Notes: a model not told the origin generated them from the sequence alone. 64,000 bases of DNA from Burkholderia guangdongensis (GCF_013403875.1 NZ_JACBNX010000008.1:62001-126000); one strand, 5' to 3'. Positions 26,661-36,945 are shown, numbered from the stretch's first letter. Program-made: numbers and translations.

Positions 26661-26695
26661 AAAAGCCCTGATTTCAGCGTGAAATCAGGGCTTTT
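26661..26695. terminator. Bidirectional terminator at tRNA-fMet / cassette boundary
   Basis: AAAAGCCCTGATTTC (26661-26675) and GAAATCAGGGCTTTT (26681-26695) form a perfect 15-bp stem with A and T tracts on the two sides. It ends the tRNA transcript (minus) and the cassette (plus). Confidence 0.88.
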
Positions 26696-26706
26696 TACGT
26701 AATGCT

Positions 26707-26783
<77 letters not shown>

Positions 26784-26908
26784 TCAGAGAAATAAAAGTA
26801 TAGGGTTGTTAAGCACTCACGTCAATACTTTTCTCCGTTTTCTGCATCCCACGGTTTTTTCATCGCGCGCGGTAAGATGGCGGCCTTCCGCACACTTCCC
26901 TTCCGTCC

Positions 26909-27697
26909 ATGAAAATCGCCACCTGGAACGTCAACTCGCTCAACGTCCGCAAGCAGCACGTGCTCGACTGGCTCGCGCAGAGCCAGACCGACGTGCTGTG
27001 TCTGCAGGAGCTGAAGCTCCCCGACGAGAAATTCCCGCGCGCCGATCTCGAAGCGGCCGGCTATCGCTGCTGGTTCGCGGGCCAGAAGACCTACAACGGC
27101 GTCGCGATCCTCGCGCGCGACACGCTGCCGTACGAAGAAACGGACGTCGTGCGCAACATCCCCGGCTTCGACGATCCGCAGCAACGCGTGATCGCGGTGA
27201 CGATCGCCGGCGCGCGGATCATCTCCGCGTACTTCCCGAACGGCCAGGCGCTCGATTCCGACAAATTCACGTACAAGATGCAGTGGCTCGACGCGCTGAA
27301 CGCGTGGCTGCGCGACGAACTCGCGCGCTACCCGAAGCTCGCGCTGCTCGGCGACTACAACATCGCGCCCGAAGACCGCGACGTCCACGATCCCGCGAAA
27401 TGGGAAGGCCAGAATCTCGTGTCGCCGCAGGAGCGCGCGCATTTCGCGCAGCTCGTCGGGCTCGGGCTCGTCGACGCGTTCCGCCGTTTCGAGCAGCCTG
27501 AAAAAACCTTCACGTGGTGGGACTACCGGATGTTCGCGTTCCGCCGCAATGCGGGCCTGCGGATCGACCATATCCTGCTGTCGCCTCCGCTCGCCGACGC
27601 CTGCTCGTCATGCGAAGTCGACCGCACGCCGCGCACGTGGGAGCAGCCGTCCGACCATACGCCGGTCGTCGCGCAAATCGATCCGCCGGCTGTCTGA
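26909..27697 (+). CDS. xthA: Exodeoxyribonuclease III (AP endonuclease)
   Basis: ExoIII-family (EEP) enzyme of base-excision repair: cleaves 5' of abasic sites and degrades 3' ends. 262 aa. Motifs: KIATWNVNSLNVR, CLQELKLPDEKFP (metal Glu), GDYNIAPEDRDVHDP (catalytic Asp/Asn), WWDYR and SDHTPVVAQ (catalytic His). The start MKIATWNVNS is unambiguous. It has its own terminator, convergent with ntrC. Confidence 0.93.
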   Translation: MKIATWNVNSLNVRKQHVLDWLAQSQTDVLCLQELKLPDEKFPRADLEAAGYRCWFAGQKTYNGVAILARDTLPYEETDVVRNIPGFDDPQQRVIAVTIAGARIISAYFPNGQALDSDKFTYKMQWLDALNAWLRDELARYPKLALLGDYNIAPEDRDVHDPAKWEGQNLVSPQERAHFAQLVGLGLVDAFRRFEQPEKTFTWWDYRMFAFRRNAGLRIDHILLSPPLADACSSCEVDRTPRTWEQPSDHTPVVAQIDPPAV

Positions 27698-27713
27698 TCC
27701 GGCGGATTCACGC

Positions 27714-27745
27714 AAAACGGGGCGCCACAGGCGCCCCGTTCTTCT
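27714..27745 (+). terminator. Terminator after xthA
   Basis: Stem ACGGGGCGCC-ACA-GGCGCCCCGT (27717-27739) followed by a short T/C-rich tract. It lies between convergent xthA and ntrC. Confidence 0.8.
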
Positions 27746-27784
27746 TGCTCCGTGCGACACACTCACCGCACGCTCACCGCGCAC

Positions 27785-29341
27785 TTACGACTCCAGATGC
27801 AGCTCCTGGATCTTGCGCGTGATCGTGTTGCGGCCGATGCCGAGCCGTTCCGCCGCCTCGACCTTCCGCCCGCGCGTGAAATCGAGCGCCTCGCGAATCA
27901 CCGCGGCCTCGAAGCGGCGCGCGAGCTCGTCCATCACGTCGGCCGAGTTCTCGCGCAACAGCCGCGCGACTTCGGTGCGCAGTCCGTGCTCCCACATCGG
28001 ATAGCCGCCGGCAGCGCCGCTGTTCGGTGCCGCGCCGGTTACAGCCCCGGCGGCCGCAACCGGCGCGCCACCGACGCCGAAGGCCGGCGAACCCGCCGAC
28101 GCCGCGTCCGTGCCCGCGCCCGCCGCATCGGCCAACTCGGCCGTCGCCGCGCCCGGCATGCCCGGCGTACCTGACCCGGCGGCCCCCAGCGGCACGAGAT
28201 CCGGCGGCAGATCCTTGATCTCGACCGTCTGCGCGGGCGCCATCACCGTCAGCCAGTTCGCAAGGTTCTCGAGCTGCCGCACGTTGCCGGGAAACGACAG
28301 CGACGTCAGGTACGCGAGCGCGTCGTCCGACACGCGCTTCGGCTCGACGCCGAGATCGCGCGCGCTCTTCTGCAGGAAGTGCCGCGTGAGCAGCGCAATG
28401 TCCTCGGACCGCTCGCGCAGCGGCGGCAGCCGCAGGCGGATCACGTTGAGCCGGTGATACAGATCCTCGCGAAACAGCCCCTGCCGCACGCGCGATTCGA
28501 GATTCTGGTGCGTCGCCGCGATCACCCGGACGTTCGCGCGCAGCGGGCTGTGCCCGCCGACGCGATAGAACTGGCCGTCCGACAGCACGCGCAACAGTCG
28601 CGTCTGCAGGTCGAACGGCATATCGCCGATTTCGTCGAGGAACAGCGTGCCGTTCTCCGCCTGCTCGAAGCGGCCCTGGCGCGTGGTTTGCGCGCCGGTG
28701 AACGCGCCGCGCTCGTGGCCGAACAGTTCGGATTCCAGCAGATCCTTCGGAATCGCCGCTGTGTTCAGCGCGATGAACGGCCCGTTCGCACGCGGGCTAT
28801 GCCGATGCAGCGCGCGCGCGACGAGCTCCTTGCCGGTGCCCGATTCGCCGGTGATCAGCACCGTCGCGGCCGAGTGCGACAGCCGGCCGATCGCGCGGAA
28901 CATGTCCTGCATCGCGGGGGCCTGGCCGAGCATCTCGGGCGCCTCGGCGACGCGGTCGTCGGCCGGCGCGCCGCCGCGCAGGCTCTCCTCGACCGCGCGG
29001 CGGATCAGCTCGACCGCCTTGTCGACGTCGAACGGCTTCGCGAGATATTCGAACGCGCCGCCCTGGAACGCCGCAACCGCGCTGTCGAGATCGGAGAACG
29101 CGGTCATGATGATCACCGGCAGCCCCGGCAGCCGGTCGTGCATCGCCTGCAACAGCTCGAGGCCCGAGCCACCCGGCATCCGGATGTCGGACACGAGCAC
29201 CTGCGGCGTCTCATGGTCGAGCGCGGCGAGCGCGTCGCGCACGTTCGAAAAGCTCTTCGTCGCGAAGCTCTCGCGGGCGAGCGCCTTTTCGAGCACCCAG
29301 CGGATCGATTGGTCGTCGTCTACTATCCAGATCGGCTTCAT
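27785..29341 (-). CDS. ntrC: Nitrogen regulator NtrC (sigma-54 activator)
   Basis: Response regulator of nitrogen limitation that activates sigma-54 promoters such as glnA. 518 aa. Receiver with [11 protein letters not shown] (phospho-Asp about 56); AAA+ domain with Walker A GESGTGKE, the sigma-54-contact loop GAFTGA and [16 protein letters not shown]-terminal Fis HTH ([20 protein letters not shown]). Compared with the roughly 470-aa enteric protein there is a long Gly/Ala/Pro linker at about 385-455 between AAA+ and HTH. It is 36 nt after ntrB. Confidence 0.96.
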   Translation of the reverse strand: MKPIWIVDDDQSIRWVLEKALARESFATKSFSNVRDALAALDHETPQVLVSDIRMPGGSGLELLQAMHDRLPGLPVIIMTAFSDLDSAVAAFQGGAFEYLAKPFDVDKAVELIRRAVEESLRGGAPADDRVAEAPEMLGQAPAMQDMFRAIGRLSHSAATVLITGESGTGKELVARALHRHSPRANGPFIALNTAAIPKDLLESELFGHERGAFTGAQTTRQGRFEQAENGTLFLDEIGDMPFDLQTRLLRVLSDGQFYRVGGHSPLRANVRVIAATHQNLESRVRQGLFREDLYHRLNVIRLRLPPLRERSEDIALLTRHFLQKSARDLGVEPKRVSDDALAYLTSLSFPGNVRQLENLANWLTVMAPAQTVEIKDLPPDLVPLGAAGSGTPGMPGAATAELADAAGAGTDAASAGSPAFGVGGAPVAAAGAVTGAAPNSGAAGGYPMWEHGLRTEVARLLRENSADVMDELARRFEAAVIREALDFTRGRKVEAAERLGIGRNTITRKIQELHLES

Positions 29342-29377
29342 AGGTCGGTCAGAAGTATCGGTAAAGCGGTGGGCCGC

Positions 29378-30520
29378 TCAATGGTCCAGCGGCAGCAAAA
29401 TCTGAAACTCGGTGCGCCCGGGCCGGCTCTCGACCTCGATCATCCCGTCGTGCTGCTGCACGAACGTCTGCGCGAGCGTCAAGCCGAGGCCGCTGCCGTC
29501 CTCGCGCCCGGACACGAGCGGATAGAAGATCCGGTCGCGAATCTCGTCGGGGATGCCGGGCCCGTTGTCGATCACACGCAAGTCCAGTGCCAGCTTGTAC
29601 AGCCGTTTCGCGATCGTGACCTTGCGCGCGATCCGCGTGCGCAGCGCGATCCGCGCGTCGCCCTGCGCGATCCGCTCACGCAGCGCCTGCGCGGCATTGC
29701 GCACGATGTTCAACAGCGCCTGGATCAGCTGTTCCTTGTCGCCGCGCAGGTCGGGCACGCTGACGTCGTAGTCGCGCTCGATCGACAGCCCACGCGGAAA
29801 CTCCGCGAGCATCACCGCGCGCACGCGCTCGCAGACCTCGTGGATGTTCACGTCGCCGACGATGTGCGGATGCCGGTGCGGCTCGAGCAGCCGATCGACG
29901 AGCGTCTGCAGCCGGTCGGACTCCTTGATGATCACCTGCGTGTACTCGCGCAGCTCGCCGCGCTCGCGCTCGCCGAGCTCGAACTCGAGCAACTGCGCGG
30001 CGCCGCGGATGCCGCCGAGCGGATTCTTGATCTCGTGCGCGAGGTTGCGGATCAGCTGCTTGTTGACCGCGGTCAGGTCGTGGATCCGTTCCTCGCGGTC
30101 GGTACGCGACTGCCGTTCGTTCTCGAACAGCTCGACGAGCACGAAGTCCTGAGCGGTCTCGAGGAAGCCGACGATCGCGTGCACGTGCAGCGGCTCGCGG
30201 CCGGGCCGGTCGAGCACGGTGTCGAGATGCGTCGCGTGGAAGCGCTCCTCGCCGATCGCGGTGATCGTCGCCGCGAGCTCGCTCGCGTTCGGGAAGATCT
30301 CGCCCCACGGCCGCTGCGCGAGCTGCCGGCGCGAGATCGCGAGCATCGCCTCCGCGGACGGGTTCGCGAATGCGATCTCGAGCGTCTTGCGGTCGAGCAC
30401 GAGCACGACCGTCGGCAACGCCTCGAGCCCGGCCAGCAGACCGGACCGCGCGAGCCGCTCGTCTTCCGTCAGACGCTCGGGCTGGCCCAACCTCGCCTTG
30501 ATCAGATTCTTCAGGACCAT
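29378..30520 (-). CDS. ntrB: Nitrogen sensor kinase NtrB
   Basis: Cytoplasmic PII-controlled histidine kinase/phosphatase for NtrC. 380 aa: PAS domain (about 40-150, [20 protein letters not shown]), HisKA with [17 protein letters not shown], and HATPase_c with [17 protein letters not shown] and [11 protein letters not shown]. No membrane segment, as expected. It lies between glnA and ntrC on the same strand; a terminator after glnA suggests partly separate transcription. Confidence 0.95.
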   Translation of the reverse strand: MVLKNLIKARLGQPERLTEDERLARSGLLAGLEALPTVVLVLDRKTLEIAFANPSAEAMLAISRRQLAQRPWGEIFPNASELAATITAIGEERFHATHLDTVLDRPGREPLHVHAIVGFLETAQDFVLVELFENERQSRTDREERIHDLTAVNKQLIRNLAHEIKNPLGGIRGAAQLLEFELGERERGELREYTQVIIKESDRLQTLVDRLLEPHRHPHIVGDVNIHEVCERVRAVMLAEFPRGLSIERDYDVSVPDLRGDKEQLIQALLNIVRNAAQALRERIAQGDARIALRTRIARKVTIAKRLYKLALDLRVIDNGPGIPDEIRDRIFYPLVSGREDGSGLGLTLAQTFVQQHDGMIEVESRPGRTEFQILLPLDH

Positions 30521-30567
30521 CTTGCGTGCATATCGCGCTCGACACGCGCCCCAAAATATTCGTGGAA

Positions 30568-30600
30568 CAAAAAAGGGACGGCTGGGCGCCGTCCCCTTTC
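30568..30600 (-). terminator. Terminator after glnA
   Basis: Minus strand GGGGACGGC-GCCCA-GCCGTCCC followed by a T6 run, about 90 nt past the glnA stop and 48 nt before the ntrB start. It likely lowers, rather than abolishes, read-through into ntrBC. Confidence 0.82.
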
Positions 30601-30690
30601 AGTGTCCGCTGCCTGCGTCGCGCACGCACGGCGCAGGCTCGCCGGAACGGCGGCGCTTCGGTCGCGGATGCGTCGAAGCGCCATCGCCGC

Positions 30691-32106
30691 TTACAGCGAG
30701 TAGTACATCTCGAACTCGACCGGATGCGTCGTCATGCGGAACTTCGCCAGTTCCTGCTCCTTCAGGCCGAGGTACGCATCGATCAGGCCGTCGGTGAACA
30801 CGCCGCCGCGCGTCAGGAACTCGCGATCCTTGTCGAGCGCTTCGAGCGCCTGGTCGAGGCCCGCGCAGACGGTCGGGATCTTTGCATCCTCTTCCGGCGG
30901 CAGGTCGTACAGGTTCTTGTCCGCGGCTTCGCCCGGATGGATCTTGTTCTGAATGCCGTCGAGACCCGCCATCATCAGCGCGGAGAAGCACAGGTACGGG
31001 TTCGCCAGCGGATCCGGGAAGCGCGTCTCGATACGGCGGCCCTTCGGATTCGACACGTGCGGAATCCGGATCGACGCCGAACGGTTGCGCGCCGAGTACG
31101 CGAGCTTGACCGGTGCCTCGAAGTGCGGGACGAGACGCTTGTACGAGTTCGTACCCGGGTTCGTGATCGCGTTCAGCGCGCGCGCGTGCTTGATGATCCC
31201 GCCGATGTAGTACAGCGCGAGCTCCGACAGGCCGGCGTAGCCGTTGCCCGCGAACAGGTTCTGACCGTCCTTCCAGATCGACTGGTGCACGTGCATGCCC
31301 GAGCCGTTGTCGCCGACGACGGGCTTCGGCATGAACGTCGCCGTCTTGCCGTACGAGTGCGCGACGTTCTGGATGATGTACTTCGACCAGATCGTCCAGT
31401 CGGCGCGCTCGACGAGCGTCGAGAACTTCGTGCCGATTTCGTTCTGGCCCTGGCCCGCGACTTCGTGGTGGTGCACTTCGACCGGAATGCCGATCTGCTC
31501 GAGCAGCAGGCACATTTCCGAACGCATGTCCTGGAACGAGTCGACCGGCGCGACCGGGAAGTAGCCGCCCTTCGTGCCCGGACGGTGGCCCGTGTTGCCG
31601 CCTTCGAATTCCTTCGCCGACGACCACGGCGCTTCTTCCGAGTTGATCTTCACGAACGTGCCCGACATGTCGGTGTTCCACTGCACCGAGTCGAAAATGA
31701 AGAATTCCGGCTCCGGACCGAAGTAGGCCGTGTCGCCCAGGCCCGTGCTCTTCAGGTACGCTTCGGCGCGCTTCGCGAGCGAGCGCGGATCGCGCTCGTA
31801 GCCCTTGCCGTCGGCCGGCTCGACGACGTCGCAGGTCAGGACGAGCGTCGATTCCTCATAGAACGGGTCGATGAACGCGGCGTTCGGATCCGGCATCAGC
31901 AGCATGTCCGATGCTTCGATGCCCTTCCAGCCGGCGATCGACGAGCCGTCGAACGCATGGCCGCTCTCGAACTTGTCGTCGCCAAACGCCGACACCGGCA
32001 CCGACACGTGCTGCTCCTTGCCGCGCGTATCCGTGAAGCGGAAATCGATAAATTTGACATCCTCATCCTTCACGAGCTGCATCACGTCGCCGACGGTTTT
32101 AGTCAT
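30691..32106 (-). CDS. glnA: Glutamine synthetase type I
   Basis: Dodecameric enzyme: glutamate + NH3 + ATP gives glutamine. 471 aa, GSI-beta length. Signatures: [12 protein letters not shown] near the N-terminus, the ATP loop [20 protein letters not shown], and the adenylylation site [11 protein letters not shown] near residue 395. So it should be controlled by GlnE as well as by transcription. Upstream are a sigma-54-type promoter and an NtrC box. Head of the glnA-ntrB-ntrC group. Confidence 0.97.
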   Translation of the reverse strand: MTKTVGDVMQLVKDEDVKFIDFRFTDTRGKEQHVSVPVSAFGDDKFESGHAFDGSSIAGWKGIEASDMLLMPDPNAAFIDPFYEESTLVLTCDVVEPADGKGYERDPRSLAKRAEAYLKSTGLGDTAYFGPEPEFFIFDSVQWNTDMSGTFVKINSEEAPWSSAKEFEGGNTGHRPGTKGGYFPVAPVDSFQDMRSEMCLLLEQIGIPVEVHHHEVAGQGQNEIGTKFSTLVERADWTIWSKYIIQNVAHSYGKTATFMPKPVVGDNGSGMHVHQSIWKDGQNLFAGNGYAGLSELALYYIGGIIKHARALNAITNPGTNSYKRLVPHFEAPVKLAYSARNRSASIRIPHVSNPKGRRIETRFPDPLANPYLCFSALMMAGLDGIQNKIHPGEAADKNLYDLPPEEDAKIPTVCAGLDQALEALDKDREFLTRGGVFTDGLIDAYLGLKEQELAKFRMTTHPVEFEMYYSL

Positions 32107-32211
32107 AACCTCTTCTCCTGATTGAACAAATACAGGCGGACTGGGACCGCCTCCTTTATCGAGCTGGTCGGCGCGCCAGCGAACCGCGCACCGATTCGAC
32201 CGAATCTATAT

Positions 32212-32227
32212 AGCAGCTTCCATGCCA
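32212..32227 (-). promoter_or_regulatory. Sigma-54 promoter of glnA
   Basis: Minus strand TGGCATGGAAGCTGCT has the required GG (-24) and GC (-12) with exactly 10 bp between them, matching TGGCAC(N5)TTGC(A/T) well. It lies about 105 bp before the glnA ATG, giving a leader of about 95 nt. Confidence 0.8.
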
Positions 32228-32325
32228 TGCATGCGCCAGATCGGCGCAGGCCGCGCTGATGCACGCCGGGACGGGGCTTCGCCGCGCAATTCCGGCGCTT
32301 CGCGCGCGACGGGCAAGCCGACTGA

Positions 32326-32342
32326 CGCACAATGTTGGTGCA
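32326..32342 (-). promoter_or_regulatory. NtrC-binding site upstream of glnA
   Basis: Minus strand TGCACCAACATTGTGCG matches the NtrC dyad TGCACC(N5)GGTGCA with changes only in the second half-site. It is centred roughly 130 bp upstream of the expected start site, a normal enhancer distance. A further lone half-site TGCACC is at 32396-32401. Confidence 0.78.
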
Positions 32343-32504
32343 ATCACTGCCGCCCCGCACCGGGAAAGCCCCGTATTGGGGCGAGCGCGTCATTTTGCAC
32401 CTTTTCCGGGCTTGCGTGTGCGCGTCGCGTCGTCGCCGGGCCGGTCGGCGGGTGGCGGGCGCCGCGCTAGAATGTTCGTTTGATCGATACGGAGACCTCC
32501 TGCA

Positions 32505-32969
32505 ATGACCACGCTCGAACAGCTTTACGCGAAGGCCGACGAACGCCGCGCGCAAGGCTCGCTGAACTACGCCGGCGCGCTGCTGCCGGCCGAGGCGTTC
32601 GAACTGCTGCAGCTCGACCCGTCCGCGCGCCTCGTCGACGTGCGCACGCGCGCCGAGCTCGACTGGGTCGGCCGCCCGCTGGTCGGCGACGGCCAGTACG
32701 TGCACATCGAATGGACGCGCTACCCGGGCGGCGTGCCGAATCCCGACTTCATCGCGCAACTGCAGGCCGCCATGCAACCCGGCACGCCGATCCTGTTCCT
32801 GTGCCGCAGCGCCGCGCGCTCGAAGCTCGCCGCGGTCGCGGCCATGCAGGCCGGCTTCACGAAAGCGTACGACCTGCTCGAAGGCTTCGAGGGCGGCAAG
32901 GACGGCGAAGGCCACCGGAAGACGGTCGACGGCTGGTGCCGGCACAAGCTGCCGTGGATCGGCGCGTAG
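32505..32969 (+). CDS. Rhodanese-like domain protein
   Basis: 154 aa, single rhodanese domain. Substrate-site aspartate motif LVDVRTRAELDWVG; active loop CRSAARS with a cysteine nucleophile and terminal Arg/Ser. Such single-domain proteins move sulfane sulfur between thiols. A good AGGAG-like site (GGAGACC) precedes ATG 32505. It is divergent from glnA across about 400 bp. The specific partner is unknown. Confidence 0.88.
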   Translation: MTTLEQLYAKADERRAQGSLNYAGALLPAEAFELLQLDPSARLVDVRTRAELDWVGRPLVGDGQYVHIEWTRYPGGVPNPDFIAQLQAAMQPGTPILFLCRSAARSKLAAVAAMQAGFTKAYDLLEGFEGGKDGEGHRKTVDGWCRHKLPWIGA

Positions 32970-33024
32970 CCACGCGTCGCGTCATCGTCGAGCCGCGCGA
33001 TGACATCCGGATGACAGGTGGATG

Positions 33025-33056
33025 ACGGGCCGCGTTGTGCGGCCCGTTGCGTTTTT
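33025..33056 (+). terminator. Terminator after the rhodanese gene
   Basis: ACGGGCCGC-GTTGT-GCGGCCCGT stem followed by GCGTTTTT. It is convergent with the gene ending at 33085. Confidence 0.8.
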
Positions 33057-33084
33057 CGCGGATTTCGCGGAGAGAATCGGCCGT

Positions 33085-33912
33085 TCAGCCGCGCGGCGCG
33101 TCGGGCTCGACGATGTCGCCGCCGAGCAGATGCACGCCTTCGCGCAGCTTCACGAACGCGGCCGCGACCGCCTCAGGCTCGCCCTTCACGCCGAGATCGA
33201 TATGGCGGCGCGCGTAGATGCCGCCCCGCTCCGCATCGCCGACGCTCGGCAGGCTGAACACGCGCACGCCCGGGAAATCGTGCTCGATCTTCTCCATCAG
33301 CGGCGTCAGCGTCGATTCCGGCAGTTCGAACACGAAGAGCGAGCGCTCCGCATGCGGCGTCGCGTGGTGCAGATGCGCGTAGCGCGTGTCGAGCACCCAC
33401 TCGATCATCGGCCACGCCATCACCGGGAAGCCCGGCACGAAATGGTGATCGCCGACCGAGAAGCCCGGAATCTTGTTGTAGCCGTTCGGGATGATCGACG
33501 CGCCGCGCGGGAACACGCCCATGTTCAGCCGGTGCTGGTTGTCCGCCGAATCGTAGTCGACGGGCGTCGACGAATTGGTGTGGGTATCGGCGTGCACTTC
33601 GCGGATCCGCTCCTGGATCAGCACCTTCGCGTCCGGATGCAGCTCGAGCGGCACGCCGAGCGCGGCGGCCGCGCACTGGCGCGTATGGTCGTCCGGCGTC
33701 GCGCCGATCCCGCCGGTCGAGAACACGATGTCGTGCGACGCGAACGTGCGTTTGAGCGTCGCGGTGATCCGCGCCGGATCGTCGCCGACATACTCGGCCC
33801 AGTCGAGCGCGAGCCCGCGCGCGCCGAGCAGCGCGATGAGCTTCGCCAGATGCTTGTCCTGACGGCGGCCGGACAGGATCTCGTCGCCGATGATGATGAT
33901 GCCGATGCTCAT
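33085..33912 (-). CDS. Molybdopterin-binding (MoaB/Mog/CinA-like) domain protein
   Basis: 275 aa. The N-terminal half is a MoCF-biosynthesis fold (SIGIIIIGDEILSGRRQDKH ... STGGIGATPDDHTRQ) as in the first domain of CinA; the C-terminal half is the accompanying CinA-type middle region, without the deamidase. The role is uncertain: nucleotide/pterin binding is inferred by fold only. The start at 33912 overlaps the stop of the upstream EI24 gene by 4 nt (ATGA), so the two are translationally coupled. Confidence 0.82.
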   Translation of the reverse strand: MSIGIIIIGDEILSGRRQDKHLAKLIALLGARGLALDWAEYVGDDPARITATLKRTFASHDIVFSTGGIGATPDDHTRQCAAAALGVPLELHPDAKVLIQERIREVHADTHTNSSTPVDYDSADNQHRLNMGVFPRGASIIPNGYNKIPGFSVGDHHFVPGFPVMAWPMIEWVLDTRYAHLHHATPHAERSLFVFELPESTLTPLMEKIEHDFPGVRVFSLPSVGDAERGGIYARRHIDLGVKGEPEAVAAAFVKLREGVHLLGGDIVEPDAPRG

Positions 33913-34736
33913 GCGTGCCCCATGTCGATCGTCGTCGCGCGCGGCGCCGCGCGCAGGTCCTCCAGCGCGCGCAGGCAGTAGTGCCCGAACCACAGCGCGG
34001 AGAACACCAGGATGAAAGCGTAGACCCAGATCATCGCGGCCGCGACGAACGGAAACAGCACCATCGTCCAGACCGACGACACCCAGACGAACGTCGGCAC
34101 CGTGCCGAGCAGCCCCGTCGCGATTCCGATGCCGAGCAGCGGCCAGCGATGCCGGCTCAGCACCGCCGCGCGCTCGTCGCGGCTCGCGTGCTGCGCGAGC
34201 GCGTCGTAGGTCATCACGCGATACGTGAGCCAGCCCCAGATCAGCGGCGGCAGCAGCGCGAAGAACGGCGGAATCAGCCACAGCGGCACCGTGACGACGA
34301 GCAGCACGACCGCCGCGAGCGCGGCCCACAGCGCATTGAACGCGCTGCCGAACCAGGTGCCGCCGCGCTTCGCCTCGAGCGCCGCGAACTGGCGCCCGGC
34401 CAGATGCTTGACGACGGCCGGCATCGACAGCGTCGCGATCAGCAGCAGCACGGTCAGCACGATCAGCGGAATCGCGAGCGACACGACGACGAACGGCGCG
34501 ACGACCGCGTGCAGTTGCGGCAGGCCGATCGCGTCGAACATCCGGTACAGCATCGCGGTCAGCGCGAAGCCGTCGAGCGCGGCGCGCGCGCCGTCGACGA
34601 GCCGCTGCCACGTGAGCCAGAGCAGCACGCCCCAGCCGACCGCGGCCACGATGAACGGCATGAAGGTGAGCCACAGCATCCGCGGGTGCAACGCACTCGC
34701 GAACGCGCGGACGAAGGAGCGCAGCAGGTCGTTCAT
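33909..34736 (-). CDS. EI24/CysZ-like integral membrane protein
   Basis: 275 aa with about five to six hydrophobic segments (LWLTFMPFIVAAVGWGVLLW, VVSLAIPLIVLTVLLLIATL, AALAAVVLLVVTVPLWLIP, and more). The pattern fits the EI24 domain family, to which the sulfate permease CysZ belongs. There is no cys gene nearby, so transport specificity is unknown. The start MNDLLRSFVRAFASALHPRM is typical. It is coupled to the MoCF-domain gene by a 4-nt overlap. Confidence 0.82.
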   Translation of the reverse strand: MNDLLRSFVRAFASALHPRMLWLTFMPFIVAAVGWGVLLWLTWQRLVDGARAALDGFALTAMLYRMFDAIGLPQLHAVVAPFVVVSLAIPLIVLTVLLLIATLSMPAVVKHLAGRQFAALEAKRGGTWFGSAFNALWAALAAVVLLVVTVPLWLIPPFFALLPPLIWGWLTYRVMTYDALAQHASRDERAAVLSRHRWPLLGIGIATGLLGTVPTFVWVSSVWTMVLFPFVAAAMIWVYAFILVFSALWFGHYCLRALEDLRAAPRATTIDMGHA

Positions 34737-34853
34737 GCGGGCCCGTCTCGACGAGGAAAATGGGGAAAGGATAAACCACGCGGCCCGGACGCGCTCATGC
34801 TCACACGCATGCGCACGCGGGCCGCGATCGGCGGCGGCAACCGCGCGAACGCA

Positions 34854-35843
34854 TCAGGCCGATGCCGCGCCGCCCTTCTTCGACGGGAACAGCCGGCGAA
34901 AGATCCGCGCGAACGCGAGCGCGTGCTGCGCCCAGAAGCCGTCGCCGTACGACACGCCTTCGATCTGCTCGCGGATCCCGGTCGGTTCGACCGTGCGGTT
35001 CCACGACGCGGTGCCGAACAGCATGTCCCACCACGGAAACAGCACGCCGAAGTTGCAGCCGTACTTCGTGCCTTCGTGGCCGTAGCCGACCGCGTGGTGG
35101 CGGCGATGGAACATCGGGCTCACGAGCAGCCGCTCGCCGAGCCGGCCGAACGACACGCGCGCGTTCAGGTGCTGGATGCTCTGCAGGAAGTTCGTCAGCG
35201 CGGTCAGCACGACGAACTGCGACGGCGGCACGCCGATCACGAGCGCGATCGCCGCGAAGAACGACGCCTGGATCACGTCGTCGAGCAGATGGTTGCGGTC
35301 GTCGCACCACAGCGACATCTGCCGCTGGCTGTGATGAACCGCGTGCAGCTCCCACCAGATGCCGATCTTGTGCTGCCAGCGGTGATACCAGTAGCCGGCG
35401 AAATCGAGCACGATCACGTAGATCGCGAACGTGACGAGCGGCTTCGACGTGACGCCGGGCCAGATGTAATCGAGGTTGAAGTTGTCGACGCCGCGCAGGT
35501 GCAGCCATGCCTGGAAATTGTCGAACAGCGGCTGGAACGTGAAGAAGAAGAACAGCGTGAAGATGCCGAGCTTCGAGATCAGCGTGTACAGCACGTCGAC
35601 ACGCACCGCGCGGCGGTCGCGCCACCGCTCGACCGGCAGCAGCGCCTCGAGCGGACGCAGCAGCGCGACCATCGCGACCACCTGCAGCGCGCCGACGATC
35701 ACCCAGTACAGCGCGTCGTACGTGTCCTCGTCGTAGTCCATCAGGTTGAACTTGAACAGCAGCGGCTGCACGACGTCGACGTACAGCCACGTCTGCAGGT
35801 TCGACACGAACCCGTCGAGCGCGGCGGCGATCAGGTGGAACAC
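34854..35843 (-). CDS. Sterol desaturase / fatty acid hydroxylase superfamily protein
   Basis: Integral-membrane di-iron oxygenase, 329 aa. Histidine boxes are clear: HRWQHKIGIWWELH, AVHHSQ and FHRRHHAVGYG. Several hydrophobic helices precede them (LYWVIVGALQVVAMVALL, LGIFTLFFFFTFQP). Likely modifies a lipid or hopanoid tail; substrate not deducible. The start is a GTG at 35843 with AAGGGG 6 nt upstream, 20 nt after the beta-propeller gene, which suggests one transcript. Confidence 0.87.
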   Translation of the reverse strand: MFHLIAAALDGFVSNLQTWLYVDVVQPLLFKFNLMDYDEDTYDALYWVIVGALQVVAMVALLRPLEALLPVERWRDRRAVRVDVLYTLISKLGIFTLFFFFTFQPLFDNFQAWLHLRGVDNFNLDYIWPGVTSKPLVTFAIYVIVLDFAGYWYHRWQHKIGIWWELHAVHHSQRQMSLWCDDRNHLLDDVIQASFFAAIALVIGVPPSQFVVLTALTNFLQSIQHLNARVSFGRLGERLLVSPMFHRRHHAVGYGHEGTKYGCNFGVLFPWWDMLFGTASWNRTVEPTGIREQIEGVSYGDGFWAQHALAFARIFRRLFPSKKGGAASA

Positions 35844-35862
35844 GATCCGGCCCCTTCGCGCG

Positions 35863-36852
35863 TCACGCGCCGTTCGGCGCCGTCCACGGCGCACGATCGT
35901 AGAAGTAGATCCCGTGCGGCGAGCGGCCGACCGAAATCGTCTGGATCAGCTTGCGCGACGGCAGATCGATCACGCCGACCTTCTTCGCGAAGCGGAACGT
36001 GACCCACAGCGTCTTCTTGTCGGCCGACAGCTCCATGTCGTCGGGGCCCGGCAACAGGCCGGTGATGTCGCCGACGTTCGTCAGCGTGTTCTCGTCGATG
36101 ATGCTGATCGTGCTCGCGACCCGGTTCGTGACCGCGACGTGCGTGCCGTCCGCGAGCGAGCGGAAGTTGTGCGCACCCTTGCCGGTATGGATCGTCTTCA
36201 CGACCTCGCGCTTGACCGGATCGACGACCGCGACGTAATCGGCGCCCGTCATCCCGATCAGCAGGTACTTGTTGCCCGGCGTGAACCACAGGCCCGCCGG
36301 CGTCTTGCCGACCGGCATTTTCCACTTGACCGTCTGCGTCGCGAGGTCGATCGCCGCGAGCTCGCCCGACACCTGAAGCGTCACGTAAACCGTCTTGTTG
36401 TCGTTCGAGAACGCGAGGTGGCTCGGCATCGTCGCGAGCGGCACGCGCTTCGCGAGCGTCAGATCGTGGCCGTCATAATGGTAGATGTCGACGCGGTCCA
36501 GCCGCAGGCCCGCGGACACGAACCACTTGTGGTCGGGCGAGAAGCCGAGCTGGTACGGATCCTCGATCCCCTCGACGGTGCGCTGCAGCTTGCCCGTCTT
36601 CGGATCGAGGAACATCAGGCTGTTCGACACCGAATTCGCGACGATCAGCGACGAGCCGTCCGGCGTCGCCATCAGGTGATGCGGCTCCTTGCCGGTCGGC
36701 ATCGTGGCGACGACCTGGTGGGTCTGCTGATCGATCAGCGACAGCGTCGCTTCGGCCGAATTGAGGACGATCACGTTATTCGCGTGCGCGGCGGGCGCCA
36801 GCACAGCGGCGGCCAGCGCAAGCGCTCGGCCGAGAGAGAGGAAATGGCGCAT
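35863..36852 (-). CDS. Periplasmic YVTN-type beta-propeller protein
   Basis: 329 aa from ATG 36852 (an in-frame ATG at 36864 adds four residues). Signal peptide MRHFLSLGRALALAAAVLAP then AHA cleavage. The mature part has about seven repeats of the YVTN/NHL kind (NSLMFLDPKTGKLQRTVEG, NKTVYVTLQVSGELAAIDL, ASTISIIDENTLTNVGDITG). Members bind small molecules or lack known activity. It is followed by the di-iron membrane protein; joint function is only suggested by linkage. Confidence 0.85.
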   Translation of the reverse strand: MRHFLSLGRALALAAAVLAPAAHANNVIVLNSAEATLSLIDQQTHQVVATMPTGKEPHHLMATPDGSSLIVANSVSNSLMFLDPKTGKLQRTVEGIEDPYQLGFSPDHKWFVSAGLRLDRVDIYHYDGHDLTLAKRVPLATMPSHLAFSNDNKTVYVTLQVSGELAAIDLATQTVKWKMPVGKTPAGLWFTPGNKYLLIGMTGADYVAVVDPVKREVVKTIHTGKGAHNFRSLADGTHVAVTNRVASTISIIDENTLTNVGDITGLLPGPDDMELSADKKTLWVTFRFAKKVGVIDLPSRKLIQTISVGRSPHGIYFYDRAPWTAPNGA

Positions 36853-36945
36853 GGAGATTCGCATCGAGGAACAGGCGTTATTGTAAACGTCCGACCGGGC
36901 TCCCGGTTGACGGTTTCCACGGCTGTGCCATCTTGACGCGACCCG

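Noticed and set aside
32390..32410. Second full NtrC site near glnA
   Set aside because: Only one half-site TGCACC is convincing.
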